Shown here: positions 20,138 to 31,700 of the stretch, piece after piece
How positions within the stretch are numbered: position 1 is the stretch's first letter
Layout of the letters: every line of letters starts with the position of its first letter
Assembly (NCBI GenBank): GCA_024449915.1
Contig: JAMZAV010003082.1
Location: forward strand, 1 to 64,000
Origin: Sweltsa coloradensis
Lineage: Eukaryota > Arthropoda > Insecta > Plecoptera > Chloroperlidae
Length of the DNA: 64,000 nt
Direction of reading: 5' to 3'
The notes under the pieces: generated by a model
Databases searched by the model: none
What the model was told of the DNA's origin: nothing
What the model saw: only the letters and a program-made list of their open reading frames with translations
Program-made: the position numbers and the translations under genes

Positions 20138-21138
20138 ACATTTACCACCTTACCTTACCAAACTCAAAACAGTAGGTGAAGATAATAAACAAGTGCACAG
20201 TCATTTAATCGTATCAGTCAATAAACGTAGCTCATATGCCACATAGACCAAGTACTCGATCATAGATATAGAATAATATATGCGCTACCGGTCGGAGGCA
20301 GAATCGCATTTTCCAACCGCTTGCAGACCTTCAGTGCTCCCATGATAACATCAAAATGACTGGCCCGAAAATTATGCAATTTTGGGAGAAGTTAGATAGT
20401 TGTATAGTGTTTGCAACATATTGAACATATTGCTAATTTTTTTCACAATTTTCCACCAAAAAAATCAAGAAATACGACAAATTTTATAAATTTTACGTAT
20501 TTTTACGTATTTTCTTGTTTTTTTTTTTTTTTTTGCAGAAAATGGGGGCAACAATTGACGTTCTGTTCAAAACGTTGCAAACATTATACAATTATCTAAC
20601 TTCTCCCAAAATTGCAAAATTTTACCATACCTAACCAAACTCAAAACAGTAGGTGAAGATAATAAACAAGTGCACAGTCATTTAATCGTATCAGTCAATA
20701 AACGTAGCTCATATGCCACATAGACCAAGTACTCGATCATAGATATAGAATAATATATGCGCTACCGGTCGGAGGCAGAATCGCATTTTTCAACCGCTTG
20801 CAGACCTTCAGTGCTCCCATGATAACATCGAAATGACTGGCCCGAAAATTATGCAATTTTGGGAGAAGTTAGATAATTGTATAGTGTTTGCAACAATTGA
20901 ACATATTGCTTTTTTTTCACAATTTTCCACCAAAAAATCAAGAAATACGACAATATTTTAATAATTTACATATTTTTACGTATTTTCTTGTTTTTTTTTT
21001 TTTGCAGAAAATGGGGGAAACAATTAACGTTCTGTACAAAACGTTGCAAACATTATACAATTATCCTACTTCTCCCAAAATTGCATAATTTTACCTTACC
21101 TTACCAAACTCAAAACAGTAGGTGAAGATAATAAACAA

Positions 21139-21146
21139 GTGCACAG
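21139..21146 (+). repeat. 8-bp target duplication in the satellite
   Basis: GTGCACAG here and at 22467-22474. The satellite sequence resumes precisely after the second copy. Confidence 0.9.
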
Positions 21147-22466
21147 TAGAGATGCGAATTTTAAAAAAAAACGGCGGCCCGGCCCGGCCCGAGGCCCGAC
21201 CCGAAAGATAATCATCCTGGCCCGGCCCGGCCCGAAAGTCGGCCCGAAAGTCCGGCCCGGCCCGAAAGCCCGGCCCGGCCCGAAGTCGGCCCGAAAGCCC
21301 GGCCCGAAAGTCTGGATTTTTGGACTCGTCAAAGCAAATGGGCCGCCTTTGCCAACAGTATGATAGTATTTCTAGTTCTGCGATTATATACCGTTATACC
21401 TAGATCTGGGTGGGCATTGGGCAGTGTAGACCTAAAGCAAATTGCCCATATGGCATGTTTATGAATTGTGTGTGTATATTTATCGACATGAGTGATGCCG
21501 CCAATAAGGGACGCAGATGTAGTTGTAGGCCTACATATTTATGTGAGAGCACGTTCTATTTTGTGTTTATTCGGGACTAGAGACCAGGCGAGTAAGTATA
21601 CTGTTATTTCAAATCATATTGGACAGTGAAAAGCAAAGTGCCGAGTGACATGTTCACAAATTATTAATATTTATGACTTAAGTCTATGAGTATTGAGCTT
21701 GTATTGAAATCGATGGGATCACGGGAGAAATGCCGCCACCGCCAGGCGACAAATTATTTAAGGGCGCAGATGTAAGTTGTAAAAACACAGCCTGTCTCCT
21801 TCGTCATAGTCTGTCCATCTTCTTGTCGAAGCACGTTCGATATTGTGTTCGGGAGTATTGTATCGCAAATCATGTTGTGGGGGTTTGGTGATGTCCACTC
21901 CAAACTCTTCTGTCCACCTCGACGTCAAAGCTCATTTTAGTCTAAGCAAGAGGTTGGATTCTAGGAGATGAAACTATAATTATAATATTATAATAATAAG
22001 ACTGTGAAAACGCATTGTTTTTGTCTGTCTGCTGTATCTTTCTTTCTTTCTTTCTTTCTTTAACGTTTATCCTATTTAGTTAAAAAAAAAGATTCACAAA
22101 TCAACTTCTCAATGCTTCGGCTCGGCCCGAAGCCCGAAACCGAAACTATCCCGAGCCGGAGCCGAAGCATTGAGAAGTCGGGCCGGGCCGGGCCGGGCCA
22201 AAACACCAATCTCTATTTCCTAAGTTAAATATGGTGCCCGGCCCGAAGCCTGGCCCGAAAGCCCGAAAGCCCGAAAGGCCCGAAAGCCCGAAACGGCCCG
22301 AAAGCCCGAACTGGCCCGAAAGCCCGAAACGGCCCGGCCCGGCCCGAAATTTTAATGCTTCGGGCCCGGCCCGGCCCGAAGCCCGAAAATAACAAAAACA
22401 TCCGGCCCGGCCCGGCCCGAAAGTCGGGCCGGGCCGGGCCGGGCCGGGCCAAAATTCCCATCTCTA
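21147..22466 (+). mobile_element. hAT-type non-autonomous element with GGCCCGAAA repeats
   Basis: 1,320 bp with inverted ends TAGAGATGCGAATTTT and AAAATTCCCATCTCTA (one mismatch in 16) and an exact 8-bp duplication. Both ends carry dense subterminal GGCCCGGCCCGAAAG-type repeats (about 21170-21320 and 22225-22450). A hairpin near 22106-22175 has 20-bp arms (acttctcaatgcttcggctc and its complement). The middle contains a diverged internal duplication (about 21485-21640 and 21725-21870) and a tttc microsatellite. No transposase frame; the Gly-Pro-Gly-Arg frames at 21096-21363 and 22225-22461 merely translate the subterminal repeats. Confidence 0.9.
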
Positions 22467-24836
22467 GTGCACAGTCATTTAATCGTATCAGTCAATAAAC
22501 GTAGCTCATATGCCACATAGACCAAGTACTCAATCATAGATATAGAATAATATATGCGCTACCGGTCGGAGGCAGAATCGCATTTTTCAACCGCTTGCAG
22601 ACCTTCAGTGCTCCCATGATAACATCGAAATGACTGGCCCGAAAATTATGCAATTTTAGGAAAAGTTAGATAATTGTATAGTGTTTGCAACATATTGAAC
22701 ATATTGCTAATTTTTTTCACAATTTTCCACCAAAAAAATCAAGAAATACGACAAATTTTATAAATTTTACGTATTTTTACGTATTTTCTTGTTTTTTTTT
22801 TTTTGCAGAAAATGGGGGAAACAATTAACGTTCTGTTCAAAACGTTGCAAACATTATACAATTATCTAACTTCTCCCAAAATTGCAAAATTTTACCATAC
22901 CTAACCAAACTCAAAACAGTAGGTGAAGATAATAAACAAGTGCACAGTCATTTAATCGTATCAGTCAATAAACGTAGCTCATATGCCACATAGACCAAGT
23001 ACTCGATCATAGATATAGAATAATATATGCGCTACCGGTCGGAGGCAGAATCGCATTTTTCAACCGCTTGCAGACCTTCAGTGCTCCCATGATAACATCG
23101 AAATGACTGGCCCGAAAATTATGCAATTTTGGGAGAAGTTAGATAATTGTATAGTGTTTGCAACATATTGAACATATTGCTTTTTTTTCACAATTTTCCA
23201 CCAAAAAAATCAAGAAATACGACAAATTTTATAAATTTTACTTTTTTTTTTTTTTTTTTTTTGCAGAAAATGGGGGAAACAATTAACGTTCTGTACAAAA
23301 CGTTGCAAACATTATACAATTATCCTACTTCTCCCAAAATTGCATAATTTTACCTTACCTTACCAAACTCAAAACAGTAGGTGAAGATAATAAACAAGTG
23401 CACAGTCATTTAATCGTATCAGTCAATAAACGTAGCTCATATGCCACATAGACCAAGTACTCGATCATAGATATAGAATAATATATGCGCTACCGGTCGG
23501 AGGCAGAATCGCATTTTTCAACCGCTTGCAGACCTTCAGTGCTCCCATGATAACATCAAAATGACTGGCCCGAAAATTATGCAATTTTGGGAGAAGTTAG
23601 ATAGTTGTATAGTGTTTGCAACATATTGAACATATTGCTAATTTTTTTCACAATTTTCCACCAAAAAAATCAAGAAATACGACAAATTTTATAAATTTTA
23701 CGTATTTTTACGTATTTTCTTGTTTTTTTTTTTTTTTGCAGAAAATGGGGGCAACAATTGACGTTCTGTTCAAAACGTTGCAAACATTATACAATTATCT
23801 AACTTCTCCCAAAATTGCAAAATTTTACCATACCTAACCAAACTCAAAACAGTAGGTGAAGATAATAAACAAGTGCACAGTCATTTAATCGTATCAGTCA
23901 ATAAACGTAGCTCATATGCCACATAGACCAAGTACTCGATCATAGATATAGAATAATATATGCGCTACCGGTCGGAGGCAGAATCGCATTTTTCAACCGC
24001 TTGCAGACCTTCAGTGCTCCCATGATAGCATCGAAATGACTGGCCCGAAAATTATGCAATTTTAGGAGAAGTTAGATAATTGTATAGTGTTTGCAACATA
24101 TTGAACATATTGCTAATTTTTTTCACGATTTTCCACCAAAAAAATCAAGAAATACGACAAATTTTATAAATTTTACGTATGTTTACGTATTTTCTTGTTT
24201 TTTTTTTGCAGAAAATGGGGGAAACAATTAACGTTCTGTTCAAAACGTTGCAAACATTATACAATTATCTAACTTCTCCCAAAATTGCATAATTTTACCT
24301 TACCTTACCAAACTCAAAACAGTAGGTGAAGATAATAAACAAGTGCACAGTCATTTAATCGTATCAGTCAATAAACGTAGCTCATATGCCACATAGACCA
24401 AGTACTCGATCATAGATATAGAATAATATATGCGCTACCGGTCGGAGGCAGAATCGCATTTTTCAACCGCTTGCAGACCTTCAGTGCTCCCATGATAACA
24501 TCGAAATGACTGGCCCGAAAATTATGCAATTTTGGGAGAAGTTAGATAATTGTATAGTGTTTGCAACATATTGAACATATTGCTAATTTTTTTCACAATT
24601 TTCTACCAAAAAAATCAAGAAATACGACAAATTTTATAAATTTTACGTATTTTTACGTATTTTCTTGTTTTTTTTTTGCAGAAAATGGGGGAAACAATTA
24701 ACGTTCTGCTCAAAACGTTGCAAACAAACAATTATCTAACTTCTCCCAAAATTGTATAATTTTCGGACCAGTCATTTCGATGTTATCATGGGAGCGCAGA
24801 ACCATTACGTTTTGGTCAAACTTTAACCTGAAAGAG

Positions 24837-27180
24837 ACATATCGGAAATAAAGTAGATTTGAATAGATTTAAATAAATTCCCGTGTTCAATACCACATGA
24901 ATACTTATACGATACGATACGATACTAATTATATAACATCATGAAAATTCCACCACAGTCGTTTGTCCGCTGGAGAGCAAACGAAACATAAACACATACT
25001 ATACAAAATATAAACAAAACACGAGCTATTTTCTCAAGATTGACATATTGGAGTCTTCATAACGCAATTCCAATAATAATAATTTTTTTATTATTACTCG
25101 ATGAACGTATCTAGGGAAAGGAACACATCAATAATTGTTGCAAAATACAGCTGCTGTTTAAAATGGATTTGCATTCGAATCGAAACATAGCCAATTTCCA
25201 TAATGGATTGCTTGATGATGGCTTGTTGGCCGCTCGATTTAATTACATTTGTATCATACTATATCCGATATTGGAATCAAGATTGCACTTTTATGGAAAT
25301 CAATCCAAAAATTTAAAAAATTATATCCACACTTTCTACATCTGCGTCATTGTAGAAGCGTAAATGATGGATTAGGGGAGAAACAAATGACGTATGAATT
25401 AAGCAATATGACAATATTTTGACTTATGAAACTGATTGAAGGAAGGTCATCAATAAAATCGAAACATTTGCAATTACCTACTATTAAACTTTAAAAATTT
25501 AAATTTAAAAAATCATATCATGGGGATGGCCAAGGTTGAAAACGGAAAAATGGAAATAACACAATTTTGACAGCAACAAGGCAAGTTATCTCAAGAATGT
25601 GTGTAGGACGTCAGTGCGACGGTGCGACTGTGTGATTCACTTATTGGTGTGACCGAAAGTATTACATTACAACGCGGGGAACGGTTATCTGTGTTGGCCT
25701 CTCACAACACTCATTCAAGGTCAAATACAAGTGCGTGTATTGAGTTCGTCTCCCGCTACCGAAAAACATCACTCCGACGTCGTCATTTTAATAATATTCG
25801 GAGTTCGGACACAAGTTGAATAATTTGAATGAAAATGTCAATATCCTCATTCACCTTCCGTCAAAAAGTTCACATACTTGGTGATAGCCTGAGGTAGGAA
25901 GGAAAACTGATCACTGCACTTAGTGACTTCGAATTTTTGGTATGAGAGGGGTTTTCATGTATGCATGTATTGGGTTTCTTCGGGCTTATGACAATACTAT
26001 GAATATTATAATAATCAATAGATAATACGCACTATAGACATGCACGACTTTAAGATGCCATGTTATTGTTAATAAAAAAAACTTCGAATTTCGTTTACAT
26101 AATATCACACTCCCATTAATCGAGATAAATAACAAATTTAAAACCTAAAATAAGTGTGCCACAGTTACAAGATAACTTATAACTGTCTTGATCGAGACCA
26201 TATTATTGAATGCTATTACCTTTGAGTATATAGGAAGGTTATATACTCAAAGCTATTACGTCTTACAAATGTATCTCAAGTGAGTGGCTCGTTATCTATT
26301 GGAGAATAGATGGTTGTTGATGTTTGCGAGAGTGATACGCGGAGTGTGAGGGGAACTGGTTGCTTGACGATAAACAGAGCATCACACATGTCTTCATTTA
26401 TTTATTCTCAATATGCTTGTTAGCGAATCAAAGGCGCCAAGGATTTCCCCACATATTTTATTTTCACCTTCACCACCACCACCACCACTCGTCGTCAACA
26501 TAGTCACCCACCGAACGGGATATTCCTTTAACAAAATTTATAATGCCAAAGCAAGCGCTAGGTGAAGAAAAAAATCAATTTTTTCTAATCAGTTAACCGT
26601 CTTATGAGCTAGATGTTTGTGGTTCTAAATAGATGATCCAATGCAACTCAAGACGATGAGTGGATACGGTGGAATGGAGAGTAGGCCTACGTTAGATTAT
26701 TACTTATAATGTCATCGAACCCGCGTCCCTTTGGTGCCATAATATGCTTATCATACCTGCGCACTATGTGTGAACCACCATAAATGGCATCTTATAGCCT
26801 ATTATAAATGAAATAAAATGCATGCTGGATAAATAAAATTACTTCCTAAATGATCAAGGCTGTCCGCGGCTCCGACACAGATCCGAAGCGCACGACTCCT
26901 ATAAATAATACCGATAATTAGATCGAATCCTAGGTAAGATATGGAAATTTTGAATTGATATGATTTTGATAAATCATGATCATGTCCAATACATTCAAAG
27001 AGACAGTAAGCATCAAGCGCAACTCCAAAAGTACCAAGAAATCATAATAATACAATAGTATAAAAACTACTCGTTTAATCCTTTACAATATGACACTGAC
27101 TGTACAATAATGGCCCCTCGGCATGGGGATTGTTTAAAACACGCCCCAGACCCGACTTGAAACATAAAACTGCAGAGAGC
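24837..27180. other. No gene seen; small perfect hairpin
   Basis: Mostly AT-rich. A perfect 13-bp stem (CTTTGAGTATATA, loop GGAAGGT) at 26220-26252 is flanked by 8-bp direct repeats GCTATTAC (26212-26219, 26252-26259). There is a short ACC-type triplet run near 26472. Frames at 25163-25363 and 25622-25819 are unrecognised. Confidence 0.5.
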
Positions 27181-27590
27181 GCCACCGGTCGGAGGCGGAA
27201 TCACATTTTCTAACCGCTTGCAGACCTTCCGTGCTCCCATGATAACATCGAAATGGCTGGACCGAAAATTATGCAATTTTGGGAGAAGTTAGATAATTGT
27301 ATAATGTTTGCAACGTATTGATCAGAATGTACTTTTTTTCCCCCATTTTCCACCAAAAAAATCAAGAAGTACGTCAAATTTTCCAATTTTCACGTATTTT
27401 CTTGATTTTTTTTGGCAGAAAATGGGTGAAAAAAAGTGCATTCTGATCAATACGTTGCAAACATTATTCAATTATCTAACTTCTCCCAAAATGGCATAAT
27501 TTTCGGTCCAGCCATTTCGATGTTATCATGGGAGCACGAAACCATTACATTTTGGTCAACTTTTAGCTTGAAAGAGACACCTTAAGCAAT
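27181..27590 (+). repeat. Solitary complete fold-back element
   Basis: A single copy of the fold-back part of the satellite, with both arms full length: gctcccatgataacatcgaa at 27233 pairs with ttcgatgttatcatgggagc at about 27516, and the stem runs through gggagaagttagataattgt. The loop is short (about 27390). It starts with the satellite's caccggtcggaggcggaatc variant and ends like the array's right edge (aaccatta...tgaaagagaca). It looks like the mobile or ancestral form from which the array expanded. The open frame at 27308-27499 is a hairpin translation. Confidence 0.82.
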
Positions 27591-27689
27591 ATCCAATCCA
27601 ATCAATAGGGTCCAGTAAATTTACTTAGAACTTTATTGTTAAACACGTTACCTATTATGTATTGCTCAACGTTGTATAGAGTAATCAAT

Positions 27690-27935
27690 GGAAACACTTG
27701 GGGTACCAAGGATGACCGTCACACTGGTGATTATTTGGCCCCAGCTATGTCAGAAGTGTTAATAGCCAACGGTATCAACAGGTTTACCTAGTAGTTACTG
27801 ACAATGCAACAAATATTCCAAAATTGTGTGTCTTGTTAAAGGAAAAGTTTCCCGATTCTCCAATTGCATATTATGGTTGTGTGGCCAATATTTTAAATTC
27901 TTTGGTTAGAGTGTTCGGCTCCAGAGCTCAAATTT
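27690..27935 (+). pseudogene. hAT transposase (DUF659-like) fragment
   Basis: Split by a TAG near 27790, the frames read KDDRHTGDYLAPAMSEVL and then VVTDNATNIPKLCVLLKEKF, PDSPIAYYGCVANILNSLV. The VVTDNA-x-NM...GCVAH-x-LNLLV pattern is the middle of hAT transposases with the DUF659 region, holding one catalytic Asp (in TDN). The rest is missing. The continuation to 28042 is not similar to the family. Confidence 0.65.
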
Positions 27936-28234
27936 TGCGGTCACAATTAGAACAACGAGCAAGTAAGGTCAGATCGAGTCTGTATTACCATCCTACCTTC
28001 TCCCGCCTATCTGCAGACCGCCGTCCGCCATTCTATTTGTGAAAGAAAAGCTTGCCTTTTGCAATAGCTACGTAACAAAACACAACCGCACACAGATTCA
28101 AACGGACGTGACCAGTGGTAACTAGGGCCAACCACCCTTAGTATCATTTCTATATAACTTAGAAATGTTTATTTCCCGAATCTTGAACACATCGAAGTTT
28201 GCCCGTTTTCTCCGCACCTCGCCCAAAGAGGATT

Positions 28235-28473
28235 TGCAAAGTGAGAGAGCGAGAAACAGTTTATTTGTGACCAGAGTAAGTAAGGAGGAAGTAGTTGTAT
28301 TAAATGTATTAACTGCGGGCCACACTCTGTCGTCAGCATGGGAGGATTCCACAATTCAAAGAGCCAAACAGGCACAGGGCATACGACAGGATCCCGCAGA
28401 CTGCAGGGAAGGAAAGCGCATTGTCATATGCCACGTGGGTAGCGGTCAGGGCGTCGTGGAGGGTGACAAGTAG
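28235..28473 (+). pseudogene. Tc1/mariner-superfamily DDE transposase fragment
   Basis: The open stretch has VVVLNVLTAGHTLSSAWED and, downstream, REGKRIVICHVGSGQGVVEG, then a stop. In invertebrate mariner-like transposases these correspond to the (Y/L)DET-(W/Y)-V-x-AGHT strand, with the first catalytic Asp, and to the GKR-x-I-x-x-HAG-x-x-GFV-x-G strand. Here the DE pair of the first motif is replaced (LNVL), so it is dead. The next ~100 codons with the second Asp are absent; a family C repeat follows directly. Confidence 0.55.
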
Positions 28474-28516
28474 TTAGTGTTGTTTAAGAGCACTCAACAA
28501 TTGAGTTAGTGCGGGG
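28474..28516 (+). repeat. Family C stem-loop repeat, decayed copy 3
   Basis: Reads tagttagtgttgtttaagag, cactcaacaattgagttagtg; the GGGCACT arm has changed to GAGCACT. It abuts the transposase remnant. Confidence 0.5.
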
Positions 28517-29744
28517 TTTCATTCTGTCACTTTGAACATGCGACATTCAAACTGTTAACTTCATAAGAACAAAGAACTTAAAAGCGCTTCCGGAATTTAT
28601 ATCTCCGTTTCTGTATAATCACATATAGCAGTGCAGTCGGGACAAATGTGAACAAAATGAACCGCAGTCTAGTGTCCATCTTTGAATTGACAGAATGCAA
28701 ATAGAAGTGTGTTTTATTTTATTGATCGGACTGTTGTCACACAAGTTAATCAAAATAGACACATGGACAGCTACCCAAGTCTAAGTAGGCTCCCCAAAAC
28801 ATGTTGCCAAATAGTTTTCTCTGTACACCCCTACAGCAAAATTACAGTTGAACAATTATTTCCATTCGACTTGAGATTTTTCACTTTTTGATTAACAATT
28901 AAATGTAGGAGTTACTTTATGTTTGCTAATAGATTGACCAGTTAAACATTTTGCAAAACAATTTTTTTTAAACAGTCCTGTCATCGAGAACTACAGGGAG
29001 TTTATTGAGTATTGTGTTAGACACTCCGAGCTTGTTTATATGAATATATTATAAACAATGCAGAAAATAAACACCTAAGATTGAATAATATTCTTGATTT
29101 GAAACTGCCTTTGATCGAAAATTTACATTGTACACAAAAATTACCTACACAATACACTAAACCCACATGTATCAATATGTAGTAGGTACCCTTAATCAAA
29201 TTTGATGAATAAATTTTTCACTAATAGATACTAGGGGAGGAAAATTGGCATTTATTGTACCTCTTAATTCCATTGACTGTAGGGACCAGGGTTACTAAAT
29301 ATTTAAGCAGCAGTGTGGTGATAAATTTACCGTACAAGAGTGTCCCGACTTATGTCAAATACTGTATGTTCAGGAAATCTTCAGAATTTGGTTACAAGAA
29401 CAAGAACAACAGCGAGGGGTACATCATTAGAGAGATGGGACGACAATAACATTATGTACGTCCCGAATCCAAGATCTGCAAGACAAACTCCTCCCGAAAC
29501 GGCAAACAGATTCGTGTGAAACTCCCCTAATCACGGGCCAAAACAATTGAGGGGAGGTGCGATGTTGGAGTTAATCTAGTATTGCAACAGCCAAGCCAAA
29601 TACTAGCCAAACCATGTTTAAACAAAACCTTTGAATTTGCAATTTGGAACTGAGGAGTACGCCAAACGAAGACTACTATACTTCATGTTTTATTTCCTTG
29701 GATCTTTTATGAATTTATGTAAACCAAACAAGTACTTAATAGGT
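28517..29744. other. No gene seen; family A scrap
   Basis: AT-rich; short frames on both strands without motifs. A ~55-bp scrap of family A (gtgaaactcccctaatcacg, ggccaaa) lies at 29515-29570. Confidence 0.5.
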
Positions 29745-29865
29745 GTCATTATTGATTGATTGGATATTGCTTAACGTTCTTATATTTATGCACTTGACTA
29801 ATCGAGACGAAGGGCTGGGACGTAACGGGCGACGCGGTGGGACTAAGGGGAGAAAAGGCCTTTTA
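29745..29865 (-). repeat. Family A fragment
   Basis: A gattgattggatattgctta start followed by cttatatttatgcacttgac and a degraded gacgcggtgggac; only the tail-proximal third is kept. Confidence 0.7.
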
Positions 29866-30159
29866 AACGTGTTGGTTTTAGTTGGCGTGCCAAATCTTGT
29901 CCAATTAATTTTGCCATTTTTTTTAGCTTGTGTTTAAAAAATACTTTTCATTTCTGAAGGTAGGACTAAATTGGTAAATCTGTGGTAGCGTTTTTGCATG
30001 CTGATTTCGGCTTATATGTCTTCTGCTGTTCGTTGCCCAAGAAATCCCGAATCCCGGAAAACAACCCTCATCCCGACGAGAAAGTGGGGAAAGTAGTGGA
30101 GGTCGTACCTTCAGTACAAGGGAGGGCAAGGGCACACTACACAGTATGTTATTCTGTGT
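29866..30159. other. No gene seen
   Basis: Sequence between a family A fragment and family B copy 2. An open frame at 29982-30200 is partly family B and is not recognised. Confidence 0.45.
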
Positions 30160-30740
30160 GCGAACGTAACAAGCATTACCTGACAAGCAGGGTAGAATAA
30201 AAATCAAAACGGAAACTTCCAGTCTGACAGAAACAGACAACCTCCTGAAGTTAACAACATTTTACCAGAACAATGTGAAAGAACAACAGCCAAGACTTGC
30301 TGAACACACACTCAGCAGTAAGACGAGCTCTCACACGACCAAACATAAACCCCACGGGCTGGTGGTCGGAACAAACGGGGCGCAATTCCGAGGTAACAAG
30401 CACTTTACTCAAGCCAAGACAGAAAAGGGAGTTAAAAAAACTTTCAGTCTGGGCAGAACCAGACATCCTCGTAAGGTAACACACACCAAACAAAACACAT
30501 TCAGAGTAACAGAAGCTAAGTCTCGTTACTGTGGAGGATGAAAACAAGACACAGAATGAGACAAACACGACCGTCCACAACAAGAACAACTGACCGACGT
30601 GCCGAAAGTCACCGAGACTGTCTGTGCGCTATGTGTAACTGTAGTCAAAAGGGTGCGGGGGCGGCCGAGGTAATATCGATGTTGCACGTCATGTGCATTG
30701 AAAGTACTCAAAATCGTATGATGACCACTAGCACATGGTT
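30160..30740 (+). repeat. Repeat family B, copy 2
   Basis: Shares cctgacaagcagg, gacagaaacagacaacctcc, aacaacagccaagacttg, acacacaccaaacaaaacac, acagaagctaa, ggtgcggg, gaggtaatatcgatgt and gtgcattgaa with the other copies. It contains an extra internal duplication of the cagtctg(g)acagaac block (30225 and 30449), so B is itself built of subrepeats. Confidence 0.65.
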
Positions 30741-31429
30741 CCAAGATGAATACAATTCGGTTGCCGAGCAATATTTAAGTGTGTGCGGATTCATCGTGGA
30801 CGATACCATATTTTGCAGATCAATATCTATGGATTCTAACTGCTACATTTTTCAAAAATGTATCTTTTTGTCGCGTAAGTAGGGCTAACCACATAAGAGA
30901 AAATACTTGTTCGTGGTTACCCCTACTATAAAAGTGGTTCTTTAATTTTTTAGTTTTTTTATTTATATTTTATTTAATTTATTCACGAGCATTTGCATGT
31001 CTTGATTGGATTTGATAAATAAGTGGAATTCCCACACACTTGCCTTTCCGCATTTCCGGCAAACATCATATGATGGAATCTTCCAGCCAAAGAACAGGCA
31101 TCAAAGGTATTATGTAATTATAAAAGGTACCTTTTATGTTATTGGTTTTGCTTGCACTCCTTCGATGCACGACTATAAGTTTATATATGTTGAATCGTCC
31201 ACACAAGTGTGAAAAGAATCTGACAAACGACTCTATAAGAATTGTCCATTCAATCTTGCATATGAAGCTAATGAACCTAGGTACCTGGAACAGGTAAAAA
31301 TTCCTCCTACTGGATTTGAGTTGGCGAGATGCTATTTACATTGAAAATAAAAATAGAATTATAAGCCGTTATCTATTTCGATACCTCGAGCCAATGATCA
31401 AAGAGTTTTCACAATTACCGATTAAGTAG
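30741..31429. other. No gene seen
   Basis: AT-rich; several short frames (for example 31006-31212) show no known motif. Confidence 0.45.
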
Positions 31430-31700
31430 TCAAAGGGCGTATCGTAGAAAAGAATGCGTTTGAAGATACAGCAAGATAAGATAGGTCGAATCTTTCCAAC
31501 CAGTTACCAACGTCCAAAGTCGGAGATGTGTTGTGGGAGTGCTGCATGTTGCCTCACATAATTTTTTTATGAACGAAGGTAGGCGAGGAATACGTACATT
31601 GCCCGGGTTGCATTGATGAAGATAATGGGCAACTTGGTCTCACTACGAGAGGTAACTGGAGAGAGGATCTAGCCTTGAAATGGATTGGACCAGCAGGGTC
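31430..31700 (+). pseudogene. Possible PIF/Harbinger nuclease remnant
   Basis: Pieces in different frames recall the C-terminal end of Harbinger nucleases: GRIVEKNAFED (compare RRVVENAFG), then ECCMLPH with HNFFMNEGR (compare CCVLHNFL), then GLTTRGNWREDL. At least two frameshifts and stops would be needed to connect them. Without a search this stays tentative. Confidence 0.3.

Larger units (their letters stand above)
20138..24836 (+). repeat. Fold-back satellite array, about seven ~470-bp units
   Basis: The segment aactcaaaacagtaggtgaa recurs at 20160, 20637, 21106, 22907, 23365, 23840 and 24310 (unit 458-477 bp once the internal insertion is removed). Each unit has a ~150-bp lead-in, then gggagaagttagataattgt...tttgcaac and, about 180 bp on, the reverse complement gttgcaaac...acaattatctaacttctccc, so each can form a long hairpin. 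Junctions alternate strictly between accttaccttacc and accatacctaacc, a two-unit higher-order pattern. In the last unit the right arm is complete, through gatgttatcatgggagc. The small frames inside are repeat copies, not genes. Confidence 0.92.

Noticed and set aside
21096..21363. Gly-Pro-Gly-Arg-rich open frames on both strands (also 22225-22461)
   Set aside because: They are translations of the GGCCCG subterminal repeats of the hAT-type element; frames exist on both strands and have no non-repeat part.
20411..23837. Repeated small frames starting MQHIEHIANFFHNFPPKKS in the satellite
   Set aside because: They recur with every satellite unit, cross the hairpin loop and vary in length with the T tract; repeat DNA, not a gene family.
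20138..24836. CRISPR-like array
   Set aside because: Units are ~470 bp with no short repeat/unique spacer pattern, in a eukaryotic context.
26700..26775. Possible tRNA around cgaacccgcgtccctttgg
   Set aside because: Minus strand has a ggttcgat motif, but the B box end is wrong, no T-stem pairs and there is no A box at the right distance.
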